NCBI GenBank assembly: GCA_039707465.1
Contig: CM077648.1
Coordinates: 23,746,119 to 23,810,118 of the forward strand
Direction: 5' to 3'
Source: Rhabdophis nuchalis
Lineage: Eukaryota; Chordata; Lepidosauria; Squamata; Natricidae
DNA: 64,000 nucleotides
In this document: positions 1 to 10,040 of the stretch, in pieces
How the letters are laid out: every line of letters starts with the position of its first letter
Numbering within the stretch: the stretch's first letter is position 1
Position numbers and translations under genes: made by a program
The notes under the pieces: generated by a model
What the model saw: only the letters and a program-made list of their open reading frames with translations
Database searches by the model: none
Told to the model about the DNA's origin: nothing

Positions 1-66
<66 letters not shown>
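1..66. repeat. (TTA)n microsatellite
   Basis: The window opens in an uninterrupted TTA trinucleotide run that degrades near base 66. A similar (ATT)n run forms the 3' tail of the L2-type LINE at 57.5-58.4 kb, so this may be the tail of a LINE lying mostly outside the window. That link is inference. Confidence 0.9.
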
Positions 67-68
<2 letters not shown>

Positions 69-99
69 TTATGAGTTGGTAATCCTTGATCAATCCAAG

Positions 100-693
100 T
101 GTAGAAAGTTAACACCCACCCCTCCTAGAAGAATGAAATGTTTTAGGAAATATTTATTAAAATATTAGGAAATATTAAAAAGGCAGGATAAAATATGTCC
201 CCTAAAATAGAAATGGAAATTTTAAGGGAGACAGAAACTCAGAGCTTCAGCTCCCTGCCCCAGCAGATATTTGGTGCCCACTGAGAAGGACTGGGCCAGC
301 CTACCTACAAGACAAAATACCTTCAGCTCCAGGGTGATGGGATTAAGACATGACCGTACAGGACATAATAGGATTATCTAGCAAGCGGAGCTCACTGCAT
401 TACAAAATCACCTGGGGACATTGCATCACCTTCCAGGCTTCAACCAAACTTGATTCAGACAAAAATGACTCCACATGGGAGCCAATAGAATACATTTCTT
501 GCACAGGAACAGGAAGCTCAAGGGCAAAGCCCAAGAGAGGGTATACATAACCCCCATTCCATGTGGTCAGCTGCCCAGGGCCTGAAAGTCATATGGTCCT
601 ATCGATCAATAAACCATCTTTCCAACCAGCCTCCATGTTTCCAGTGTCTTTCTCCCTGCTTGGAACTGAACCAGGTGGATGTTTCTTCCAACA
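100..693 (+). mobile_element. Probable solo LTR, class I-like, with 4-bp target duplication
   Basis: This 594-bp segment starts TGTAGAAAG and ends CCAACA, and is flanked on both sides by CAAG (96-99 and 694-697). A TATA-like GTATACATA lies near 541 and a CAATAAAC polyadenylation-type signal near 607, giving a plausible U3-R-U5 order on the plus strand. A TG...CA boundary with a 4-bp duplication is typical of gammaretrovirus-like (class I) insertions. The two short open frames inside it show no viral protein motif. No internal retroviral sequence follows, so if it is an LTR it is a solo LTR. A four-base duplication can arise by chance. Confidence 0.5.
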
Positions 694-983
694 CAAGTCA
701 AATGGAACAGCTGGTGCTTCCTTACCTTAGTGAACAAGTTTATCAGATTCATTCATTTTAAAGATTCTGATAAATTACAGTGCTGTTGGAATGTTTTCCC
801 TCAAAACTGTATGTTGACAGGATATGTGCAAAAAACGTTTTCAAAAAATTAGAAAGATGAAAGGAAATGCATCTCTCTCTCTTTTTTAATATTGACTCGC
901 TCAGTAATGGCCTGTCTAAGTTTTCTGCAAGATTTTGGTAAGATCAAAAGTAGTTTTTATATTTTGTGATCATCCTTTTCTTT

Positions 984-992
984 AAAGATTGG
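984..992. repeat. Left target-site duplication of the L1 at 993-3038
   Basis: AAAGATTGG occurs here and again at 3039-3047, directly after the A-rich tail of the L1. This brackets the element exactly where its coding sequence begins and its tail ends. Confidence 0.75.
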
Positions 993-3038
993 TAATAAAT
1001 TTATACATGTTATTTCAAAATTGTATCAAAAAAGTAGTGCAAAAGTAAAGGTGAATGGAACAATGACGGGAGAGATTAAATTGGAAGCAGGTACGAGACA
1101 GGGATGTCCCTTGTCCCCAACATTATTCTTGTTAGTTATGGAGGTTTTGATTAAATTGATAGAAGAAGATGAAGGATTGGAAGGGTACAAGGGATATAAG
1201 ATAAATTTGTATGCGGATGATACCTTGATTATTTTGAAAGATATAGAGAAAGATTTAAAGAGGATAAATAAACATTTGATAGAATTTGAAGAAATGACAG
1301 GTTTAAAGGTAAATTGGTCAAAATCTGAACTACTAATGAATAAAGATGGTAAGGAGTGGGAAAATATGCAAGAACAATTTGGGATAAGAGTTAAGAATAC
1401 ATTGAAATATTTGGGGATAACACTTTCACTTAAAGTTAGAGAATTGAAAAAAATTAATTATGAGGTGATGTTGAAGGAAGTAGAGAGAAAGATAGATAAG
1501 TATAAAGAGATAAAGCTGTCTTGGTTTGGTAGAATTGCAATGTGTAAAATGATGTTGTTACCAAAGTTTAATTTTTTGTTTGAGATGCTACCACTAAATT
1601 TGATAGAGAAAGATATAGAAGAATATCAGAAGAAATTGGATAAATTTTCTAATGGTGGGAAAAAACCAAGAATAATGAAGAAAATGTGGTATCAAAATCA
1701 AAAAGAGGGTGGATTGGGAATTCCCAATCTACTTAATTACTATCGGGCGTATAATATTCGAACCGTGATAAAAATACTTAAAGGTGGAGATGGTCATTGG
1801 GGCGATCTGGAGCTAAAAGATATTAAGAGATTTGGGTCTATATGGTTTCTAGATAGAGCAAAAACAAAGGCAATTAATAGTTATTGGTTAAAGGGGCTGA
1901 GCAAAATTTGGAATAAATTTGTTAAAAAATTGATCCCGGATATAGCTTTCCTGGGGAAGACAACTGAAAGTTGGCCGATTAAAACTAATATAAGTCGGGA
2001 TAAAGTAATTGAGGATGAAAATATAGGAAATATAGTAAATTGGTTAAGAGCTCTAGGAATTGAGAGTAGGAAAAAAAAAGTAATCCAAAGATTGGAGTTG
2101 AATTGGTTCGAAAAAATACAGGTAGAAAAATGGACTATGAAAGTAAAGGGAATATGTAAAATAGATAGAAATAAAACTAAATTTGAAAGTTTAGTATCTC
2201 AAATTATTAAAGATGAAATTGGGTTAAAAGGACTCGTTAGTAAGATATATAAGATTATAAATTTTGATGGAAATCCACAAATGGTAATGAAAAGGAACTG
2301 GGAGGAAGACCTTAAGATTAAAATATTGGATTTGGATTGGAATGAGAACTGGAAGAGTCGAATCATGAGGACTTTGTCTATAAGGATTAAAGAGCATAAT
2401 TTTAAGGTTGTTTGGAAATGGTATTGGACCCCATTAAGATTATCATTGATAGATAAAAAAATGAGCGATAAATGTTGGAGATGTAATATGGAAGTGGGAA
2501 CTTATGAACATATGTGGTATAAATGTGTGAAAATTAAAAAGTTTTGGCAGCAATTAGAAAAAATTATGGGTGAAATGATGAAAAGAATAATAATATTGAG
2601 ATCAGAAAATATATTGTTATTGATAATTAATGAACCTGAGTTAACAAAACATGAGAAAGAATTGATTAGAATTATGATTATAATGGGTAGGATTGTAATA
2701 GCAAGATATTGGAAAATAGAGGTAAATATTAAAATAGAAGAATGGTTCTGTGAAATGTGGAAATTAGCCTTAAATGATAAAATGACGTGTGATATTAAAT
2801 TCAGAGAGGGGGTTTATAAAAAAGATATTTTTTGGAAGACTTGGAAGCCATTTGTGGACTATGCACTTGGAACTTTGGATGCCTTGACGCCTGTACCTAG
2901 AGAATGTGGATTTTGGAGATCTTAAAGATAACAGAAGACACTTGAAACCAACTCTTCCTTTTGTTTTGTACAGCACTGGGTGAAATATTGTAAAATATTA
3001 TAAAAATTTCAATAAAAAAAAAAGAAAGAGAGAAAAAA
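993..3038 (+). mobile_element. 5'-truncated L1 LINE
   Basis: The insertion begins in the middle of ORF2 at the reverse transcriptase, runs through the ORF2 stop at 2925, has a short 3' UTR of about 90 bp, and ends in an interrupted A-rich tail (3012-3040). The 9-bp target duplication, the 5' truncation and the terminal A-run are the standard marks of target-primed reverse transcription. The frame is open throughout, which argues for a recent insertion. The L1 assignment rests on the RT motifs and the C-terminal cysteine-histidine motif. Confidence 0.9.
994..2925 (+). pseudogene. L1 ORF2 fragment: reverse transcriptase and C-terminal domain
   Basis: This is the C-terminal half of an L1 ORF2 protein, which in full-length elements supplies endonuclease and reverse transcriptase for retrotransposition. 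No ATG begins the frame: the reading frame starts at the truncation point and the first alternative start is the TTG at 1021. Numbering from 1021, the RT signature GTRQGCPLSP is at residues 24-33 and the catalytic YADD at 64-67. A C-x2-C-x8-H-x4-C motif typical of the L1 C-terminus is at residues 485-502. The endonuclease domain and the first RT blocks are missing, so it cannot work alone. There is no stop or frameshift over 1.9 kb, and the codons are strongly A-rich, as is usual for L1. Confidence 0.9.
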
Positions 3039-3319
3039 AAAGATTGGAGTCAGTGGAACTATTTTGCAGCTTGTTCTGACAGATTTCTTGAGCTACTAAT
3101 GGGTAAATTGCTGCAAAATGAGGTATTATAAAATCTGTCAAAATAATTCAACATTTCAAATTATTTAGATCTGAACAGATTACAACAATTAATACAATAA
3201 TTAATCCGATGGTCTCAGACAGGAAGTCTATGGCCCTGAAACCACCTATGTGAACTGACTGAATTGTAGGATTTTGGATATTTATTGTTTGCTGTCTAAC
3301 TAATCTATCTCCTCTTCAA

Positions 3320-3587
3320 CAGGGGTGCGTTCTGGCAGCCGCTACTGCTGGTTAGCTTGTGGTTGTGTAGTGCACGCTTGATATGCGTTACACACACACG
3401 TGCAGTACTATAAAAATGCTTCTGCGCATGTGCAGAAGCCAAAACCAAGATGGTGGCGCCATGGCGCCACCAGGAAAACCAATTCAGGGGCATGGCAGAC
3501 CTGGGTCACTGCCAGTTCCAGCGACCAGGCCACCAAAACACTACTGGTTTGGCTGAACCGGTCCAAACTGGTAAGAACCCACAACTG
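3320..3587. mobile_element. hAT-type MITE, family with CAGGGGTG/CAACTG ends
   Basis: The segment opens CAGGGGTGCGTTCTGGC and closes GTAAGAACCCACAACTG. These ends match, in inverted orientation, those of the copies at 22438, 26376, 29362 and 44773. The body carries the family landmarks GCGCATGTGCAGAAGC and GGTTTGGCTGAACCGG. The flanking 8-mers CTCTTCAA and CTCTCTAC agree only partly, suggesting an older insertion. Confidence 0.7.
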
Positions 3588-4010
3588 CTCTCTACCCAAC
3601 AAGATTGCACTGGCAAAACAGCAATACAATTAAGGATCATCTATCTGGAGTGGGGAACACATTTAAAGGTTGCTTCCTCTAGGAAACATTCTAAAGATGG
3701 TTGGATGGAACATTAACACTGTTCTGTTACTCCACACGAATTTTAGAAAAGATACTGGAAAACATTAGTTTTTCTAAGACTAAATCTTGCATTCCCTCCT
3801 AATCTCTTTTTTTTTTTTTTTTTTGCTATTGGAAGAAATAAAGTACAAATGCACAATTTTTTTTCCGCAGCTGATTTCCCCTTCCACACCACTTTTTTTT
3901 AAAGTGCCAAATTTCCAAAATTAGGTTCGGGTCACGACGAAATTGGTTTGTGGTCAAAGTTATGGAAGGAATTATGGTTGTGACCAGAGGTTCTATTGTA
4001 TCCTCTATAC

Positions 4011-4146
4011 CAGGGGTGTCAAACTCACAGCCCAGGGGCCAGATGTGTCATGCGCTGGCCATGCCCATTGCCCAGTTTGGCGAAGGGGGAAAAAGTAATG
4101 ATATGTCACATGATGATGCCATGATGATGCAAGTTTGATACCTCTG
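4011..4146. mobile_element. Short hAT MITE (136 bp) with 8-bp duplication
   Basis: Termini are CAGGGGTGTCAAACTC on the left and CAAGTTTGATACCTCTG on the right, an imperfect inverted pair. The flanking 8-mers are CTCTATAC (4003-4010) and CTCTATAT (4147-4154), matching at 7 of 8 positions. An 8-bp duplication with CAG...CTG ends is the hAT superfamily signature. There is no coding capacity. Confidence 0.85.
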
Positions 4147-4597
4147 CTCTATATTGAGGTTGACTCTTGATACAGAGACATCCATGGAATTTCATGATAT
4201 AGAAGATATTTGGCATGAACTTATGTTTTTTTCTATTTTGCCATCTAGCCTATGATCCTTCCTCCAGAGTCACTCATTCAAGTACTAACTCGGGCCAAGC
4301 CTTCTAGCTAAACTCAGTTTGGACACTGGCTGCCACGTAGTTCAGTAAATTCAATGTTGGTATCAGCAATGAGATAATGCTAATTTGGAGGAAAATAATT
4401 GTAATGCTAACAGAAATGGAAAAATGGGAATGTTGCAATGATCACTCGACATGAGAAAGGAAAATCTTTAAATCTACCCTTCTCTTAAGGGTGATCCTAA
4501 AATTCTATGCATGCCTGTTTGTGTGTGTCAGTTGGTGAGAATAAGTGAATGGGTGATGCATGCTGTGGTGAAAGTAATGTGGTTGTACAAGTATATG
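4147..4597. other. Unassigned spacer
   Basis: No gene, terminal repeat or recognisable element is seen in this 450-bp AT-rich stretch. Confidence 0.5.
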
Positions 4598-4790
4598 AGC
4601 CATGGTGGCTCAGTGGTTAGAGTGCAGTACTGCAGGCTACTTCTGCTGCCTGCTGGCTGCCTGCAATTTGACAGTTCAAATCTCCCCAGACTCAAGTTTG
4701 ACTCAAGTTTCCATCTTTCAGAGATTGGTGAACCCAGATAGTTGGGGGCAACATGCTGAGTCTGTAAACTGCTTAGCTAGGGCTATAAAG
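4598..4790 (+). mobile_element. tRNA-derived SINE, left part, interrupted by the provirus
   Basis: A tRNA-like head with a box A-like TGGCTCAGTGG (4606-4616) and a box B-like CAGTTCAAATCTC (4672-4684) is followed by a SINE body running to GGGCTATAAAG. The sequence resumes after the provirus at 11749 with ATAAAGCACTGTAAAATGG and the tail-like GCTATTGCTATTGCTATG. The two parts join at the duplicated ATAAAG. This resembles abundant snake tRNA-SINEs. Identification is from memory of the family pattern. Confidence 0.8.
4785..4790. repeat. Left 6-bp target duplication of the provirus
   Basis: ATAAAG precedes the 5' LTR here and follows the 3' LTR at 11749-11754. A 6-bp duplication fits alpha- and betaretrovirus-like integrases. 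Confidence 0.95.
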
Positions 4791-5216
4791 TGTTGCGTTA
4801 TGACGCTGCATCACGTGCTAAGCATTTCTGTTAGTGCAGACTGGTTTTGGCCGGTTGGACACAAACATGGAAGCTAGCATGAAAAGTCACTAGTCATGCC
4901 CTGACACCTAACACCTTGGAGAAAAGTTCCCACCTTCTTGCAACGTGCTAACTACGTACAACGTGCAAACTGTCAACAAACAGCATGTAACGCCTATTTC
5001 TACTGTCTGATTTCCTTTTATGGTCATGATTTATGTATTGTTTACCTATGACAATCTATGCTTAACCCTGCCTTCTGATAAAGTTAATAAAAAGGCCTGC
5101 GGACCTTTGTCCGGTGCGCAGTTCCATCCTGTTTCAGAGAAGATATGGTGTCGTGTTTCTTTTCTCCCTATCCGTGGGCTGGCCCGCCTGATAACGGCGT
5201 AAATGTTATCACTTCA
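4791..5216 (+). repeat. 5' LTR of the provirus
   Basis: The LTR runs from TGTTGCGTTATG to GTTATCACTTCA, with TG...CA ends. It matches the 3' LTR base for base except T at 4973 against C at 11505. It holds the promoter and processing signals of the provirus, including an AATAAAA-type box near 5086. Confidence 0.97.
5086..5092 (+). promoter_or_regulatory. TATA-like or polyadenylation-like AATAAAA box in the 5' LTR
   Basis: TTAATAAAAAGGCCTG lies about 125 bp before the LTR end. By position it could be the TATA box of the LTR promoter or the AATAAA poly(A) signal. It is the only clear candidate for either in the LTR, and the same sequence lies at 11618 in the 3' LTR. Which role it has cannot be settled by eye. 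Confidence 0.5.
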
Positions 5217-5218
5217 AC

Positions 5219-5239
5219 TGGTGTAACCCCGACGTGGAT
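5219..5239 (+). promoter_or_regulatory. Primer-binding-site-like sequence, tRNA-Trp-like
   Basis: Two bases after the 5' LTR the sequence reads TGGTGTAACCCCGACGTGG. It begins with the TGG that pairs with tRNA CCA ends. It resembles the tRNA-Trp site of alpharetroviruses, but carries what look like a two-base and a one-base insertion. The tRNA assignment is tentative. Confidence 0.55.
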
Positions 5240-5403
5240 TCCAATTCATCATTCATGGTGCGGCCTGCCTTTGGTGTCGGTGTCGTTCACGTCCAGCCTC
5301 AGAAACTCCTCATGCTTATCCTCCGCCTCCGGGCTCTCGAGCCAACTGTTTTACAGTTCCCTTCGTAAGTATGTTGAGTGGTCGTTCTAAAAAGCGGATT
5401 TGA

Positions 5404-5631
5404 CACGTCTGTGATTTTGGAGGCCCTCTGAAGGCTTCCAAAAATTTTTCTGATAAGGGTACTCCCTTGTCGCAAATTACAAAGGCTCAACTAATTGGAC
5501 TCCTAAAATATGTTTGGCTTAAATGTCCGATCTATTCTGTAGATGGATCAACAAAAGTAACAATCTGGCATAGAATTTTAAACTATCTGAATGAGCCGTC
5601 AAAACTTCCTCAAAGCAGGGGGTGGCTACAG
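5404..5631 (+). pseudogene. gag: gag remnant, matrix-like N-terminal part
   Basis: A 76-codon open stretch lies about 190 bp after the 5' LTR, where gag begins in related proviruses. From 5434 it reads as a helix-rich, matrix-like segment with the short motifs AQLIGLLKYVWLKCP and VTIWHRILNYL. There is no ATG at its start; the codon before the first gag-like residues is AAG at 5431, so the start codon has probably been lost. The frame ends at a TAA at 5632, and sequence in another frame follows. Assignment as matrix is by position and general character, not by a diagnostic motif. Confidence 0.55.
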
Positions 5632-5776
5632 TAACATCGTCTGCCCCCCCTTACCATCAGCTTTGTCTCTCCCTGCTATAACAAAAAAGAAAAGCGGGGG
5701 GAGAGAGATTTTCACCTCTTTCAGCTCTTCCAGCTATCAGGAACAGTCTGTGTTAGTTTATTTTTTATTTTTTTGA

Positions 5777-6650
5777 TGCACGCTAGAATCCTTTTCGTAA
5801 GCGTTATCTATTGGCCTTGATAAATCATTGCATGGAATGTTTTAATTGGGACTTCAAAAGACAACATGTAATTGGCTTTCAGGAATGCAAAAGGATTTCT
5901 TGCATAGGAAAACTACATTGTAAGAATGTTTTAATTTTTTCTCTCTAGCTAGTGTCTCTGTTTAAATGTACATAAAAGTTGGGATATGTTACTTAGTTTA
6001 CAATGTTGCTAGATATAAGGTTATAGAGTAATAGGAATTTTGAACATTAAAGATTGTTTGTATATAAGTAAGGATAATGCACTTTTGAATTTTGTAGAAT
6101 TTTCCTCTTATATCCTTTGCACATATGTATGGAAATTCTCTCTCAGAACTTTAACTTTGATCAAAGCGTAAAGTGTGTTCTTTATTATATTCAAGCCTCC
6201 GTTTAAGTCTATTGTTTGGCATATTGTGACGTGAACGTTTTCTATGGGTTTCAATGAATTTTCGCCCAATGAGATTTTTTAAGGGTAGCCATATTTGGCT
6301 TCCCACACAGTTGAACTCCTTTTAGGTTCACAGGCATTCAATATGGTGGACCAGAGACACTGGTGTGGGCCACAGACGATGTCAAAGAGCGCTCCTGGTC
6401 ATTTTTTGCACCAGTGATATGGCCTTGGCTGGACACCAGTAGACCCTGAATACACTCAGACCTGAATGCCAAAGAGGCTTGAACAAGATTGTACTGTACT
6501 AGGTGAATAGATAATTTTTTTCTTTTGCTTTGTATATGTGTATGTGAGGAAAGGCCTTTGATGTGAATGAGTGTTGCATTGAAAGGTGTGTGTCTGTTGG
6601 AATAAAAGTGAAATTTTAACTGTAAGGGAATGGTCACACCAAACCCTGAG
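5777..6650. other. Provirus interior with no recognisable gag
   Basis: Capsid should lie here, but this AT-rich 870-bp stretch has stops in all frames and no major-homology-region-like motif that I can see. It may be very degraded gag, or unrelated sequence that replaced capsid. Either way a capsid protein is not encoded. Confidence 0.5.
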
Positions 6651-6658
6651 TCTGAAAA

Positions 6659-6900
6659 ATGGACGCCAAAAAGATTTTTGGTTGTGGCGTTGCAAGGAAC
6701 TCACTTCCTGCTTCTTCCTTGAGCACCACCGGAACTTGCCTTACTTGTGGGTGGAGTGGCCATGTTAAAAATTACTGCCCTCCTCCAAGTGGGGGTGAAG
6801 GAGGACCCCTCCTTCCGCTCCAATACTGCTTGCTCAGATTGCAAGAAAAACTTTTTAAACTGAGCAGAAAAGCCTCAATGGAAAGGTGGGAGGGAATGCC
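6659..6900 (+). pseudogene. gag: gag remnant, nucleocapsid zinc knuckles
   Basis: The frame from 6659 contains a complete retroviral zinc knuckle of the form C-x2-C-x4-H-x4-C, with the first cysteine codon at 6737 and the last at 6776. Such knuckles bind the genomic RNA for packaging. About 50 bp further on, in a different frame, a second knuckle-like stretch starts with cysteine codons at 6831 and 6840, but has lost its histidine and carries a TGA. A frameshift therefore separates the two knuckles and the second is non-functional. This confirms that the region is the 3' part of gag. Confidence 0.75.
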
Positions 6901-7015
6901 CACTGGAGCCTCTCTCCCTCCCTCTCATTCAGACACAGTCAAAACAAGCAGATGCCCACACATTCTTTTGCCCACAAACTTCCCCCCCTCTTGCCTGCAT
7001 CTCTCTGGAGATTAA

Positions 7016-7594
7016 CACAGAGGGAGGGGTGAGATCACCCACACCACACATAACACACACACACACACATCTTAAGGGGACTCAAAGTACATTCGCCTTA
7101 ATTTTATCATCAACATACCCACATTTACCTACAATTAATCCCATTTCACTCTTTTTCACAACACTTTTGATTTTTCTTTTGGACATTTTTTGAGTTTACG
7201 TTTATTTTAATCCATTGGCAGGAATGATTCTCTGCTATTTTGCCTGCATTTTAAAATTTTTCCACATGCTTAATGAGAGTTACCTAGCTTCCATAACAAG
7301 GAAGCTGATTTTTTCTCACATCCTTTTTTGATGTCAGATTTAATGTACCCCATCCTATGTTATTTGTTTGTTTGTTTCTGATATCTGCCTTTGGAAAAAT
7401 TTCCTTCCATCTGAATTGTTTTTTTTTTATTTTTTGAGTGTTGATTCCAAGTTTTTGATAGTTTGTTTTACCCATTACTTCTTGCTTTGTCTGTAATAAT
7501 TTTTCCACATTTGGAACTTACATTTAGGGGAGTCTTAGCCTCACCTTTCATGCGAAGTTCAGAATCTTTTTCAGATCTTGCTCTTGTTATGATG
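7016..7594. other. Provirus interior, protease position, nothing recognised
   Basis: Protease should lie between nucleocapsid and reverse transcriptase. I find no DTG or DSG active-site motif in a sustained frame, only AT-rich sequence with a CA run near 7050. The protease gene appears lost or beyond recognition. Confidence 0.5.
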
Positions 7595-10040
7595 ATCAAT
7601 TCTCCAATTACAAAAAAAAAAGGGGAATTGGTTGCCAAATGATTTTGCTCCCAGAAGTCTCTTTACCTCACGCCCCACGGCAGATTTTTACAACCAATGG
7701 GGGCGCTATAAGGCGGATTAGCTACTATGATTGTTGATTTAACAGTTTGTTTTTTTCCATTCCTCTGCATTCTGAGGACAGATGCTTATTTGCTTTCACT
7801 GTCCCTGAGCTTAATAACTCCATGCCCACTTCACGTTATCAATGGAAAGTGTTACCTCAAGGAATGCTCAATCGTCCTACCATGTGTCAATTTTTTGTAG
7901 CGCATGTTTTAAATCCTTATCGAATCCAATATCCAAATTTCTTGATTTATCATTATATGGATGATATCCTAGTGGCTGCTCCTGGCCCAAAGGGTACAGT
8001 CCTGAAAACTCTACCTCATCTTCAACAAATTTTACAACAGGGTGGTCTTTACATAGCTTCTGACAAAGTTCAAACTTTTCCTTCTTTTCAATATTTAGGT
8101 CACAAACTACTTTCATCTCATACTGTTCCTGCATCTCCACAGGTACAGTTACCTCCAAAACCAACTTTACTTCAATTGCAAAAATATTTAGGTTCCATTA
8201 ACTGGATACGTCCTTATCTAGGTCTTACTACTGTTCAACTTTCACTTCTTTTCAACGCCTTAACTAAAGGTAAGCAACCAGCAGACAAAATCCCATTGCA
8301 GAAAGAACACTTTGACACTATGCATTTAGTAAACCAAGCCTTGAAAACAAAATGGGTTGACAGATTGCTGGATGGCTTTCCTCTTGCACTTTTGATAATT
8401 AACACATTTCAATTACCTACAGCTGCAATTGTACAAGTTACACCTTCACTCTTAATTCTTGAATGGATACATCTTTCACACACTCCTCGCTCAACTTTAA
8501 CTACAAAGCCAGCTCAATTGGCACTCCTTATTATTAAGGGTCGTCATCGTGCTAAAGCACTTGCTGGACAGGAACCAATTACAATCTATGTTCCTTCTTC
8601 TCTTGCTACTTGGGAAACTCTTTTGGCCTCCAGCGAAGCATTACAGTATGCTCTTGCTGACTGGCCTGGTTCTGTCTCTTGTCATCCTCCTCCTGATCCA
8701 AGATTACAACTTTTGAAAACCATACCTTTCGTGTGGGAAACTCCTTTTTCTTCATTTCCAATTCCAGATGCTGTTACAGTTTTTGCACAAAAATTACTCC
8801 ACCACAGACTTCTGCCCAACGTGCAGAACTCTATGCTTCTATTTTGGCTTTTCAACAATTTTCTGATCAACCTTTTAACCTCATTTTGGATAGTCTGTAC
8901 GTTACACAGATTATCTCTTCTATCTATCAAGCCTACCTTTCACCTTCTATTGAATCTTCACTTTTGTCACTTTTTCTCACTCTTCAACACTTAATTTCTC
9001 AGAGAACAAATCTCTTTCATGTTTCTCATATAAGAAGTCTTTAATCATTTCCAGGTATGATTCAACAAGGAAATGATGTTGCAGATCAAGCTGCTTCAGA
9101 TGCTACATCTTTATCAACTGTCTATTCTGCTTCTTCCCTTACTCCTTGGGAAAGTCATGCCTACTTTCATCAAAACAAAAAGGCGCTGATAAAACAATTT
9201 GGTATAACAACAGCAGAGGCAACTGCTATATTACAATAGTGTCCTACTTGTAGTAAACAAGCGCATTCTATCCCTATGGGAGTAAATCCCTGAGGGACAG
9301 AATGTTGTCAAATTTGGCAAATGGATGTTACCCAATATGCTTCCTTTGCTCCATGGAAGTATATTCATGTGTCCATTGACACATATTCAGGTTTCATCAT
9401 GGCTACCCCTCAAAGGGGCGAAGCCACAAAACATGTAATTAATCATTGCATTCGCACTTTTGCAACGCTGGGACGCCCAAACGAACTTAAAACAGACAAT
9501 GGGTCTGCTTATACAAGCACAGCATTTGCTGCTTTTTGTCAAAAATGGAGCATAATTCACAAATTTGGTATTCCATATAATAGCCAAGGACAAGCCTTGG
9601 TTGAAAGAGCAAACCAAACCTTAAAGCATGCTCTTGACCGTTACATTGGCTCACGGGGGAAAACAGCCCCTGGCCTCCCAGCTGTGCAAGACACTCTTAA
9701 TTTGTGTCTCTATACTCTTAATTTTCTAAACCTGACTGGTCAACCTGCAATATCTGCTGCTTGTCGTCACTTTTCTTCTTCTCCCTCTGCTGAACATCAG
9801 CGACCACTTGTCTACTATCGGTGCCTACCTGACCTGACCTGGCGAGGACCTGCAGAGCTCATCACGTGGGGGCGTGGCTACGCTGCCGTCGCCCTTCCTG
9901 AAAAGACTCTGTGGATTCCTGCTCGACACGTCCGTCCCTGTCATCTACCATTAAAGATCAAAGATGCAGATACATCTTTTTCTGATCCTGTCACTTCTCC
10001 AGATTCAACTGCTGCTTGTGACAACCATCGAGATCAGTAA
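7595..10040 (+). pseudogene. pol: pol: reverse transcriptase, RNase H and integrase, broken
   Basis: Pol domains follow in order. RT fingers remnants lie in one frame (about 7595-7745, with a TAA at 7709). After a frame change at the T-run near 7749 the RT palm continues, with the catalytic YMDD at codons 7954-7965. Another frame change near 8770-8800 leads into RNase H, recognised by SAQRAELYA and LDSLYV. In that frame three stops interrupt pol: TAA 9042, TAG 9237 and TGA 9291. The integrase has an HHCC finger (HAYFH, then CPTC just after the TAG) and a catalytic core with D at codon 9324, D at 9495 and E at 9603. The last two are 35 residues apart, so the DD35E triad is intact. The C-terminal DNA-binding part ends at the TAA at 10038. 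At least two frameshifts and four stops make it non-functional. Confidence 0.93.

Noticed and set aside
3320..3587. Initially read as a SINE because of its high copy number in the window
   Set aside because: Inverted CAG...CTG ends and 8-bp flanking duplications in sister copies fit hAT MITEs, and there is no box A/B pair or tail.
5020..5202. 60-codon frame repeated exactly at 11552-11734
   Set aside because: It is duplicated only because it lies within both LTRs. It covers promoter-type sequence and shows no protein motif.
7877..8164. 95-codon minus-strand frame in the provirus
   Set aside because: It lies antisense to the reverse transcriptase, whose plus-strand motifs are unambiguous, and it has no domain of its own.
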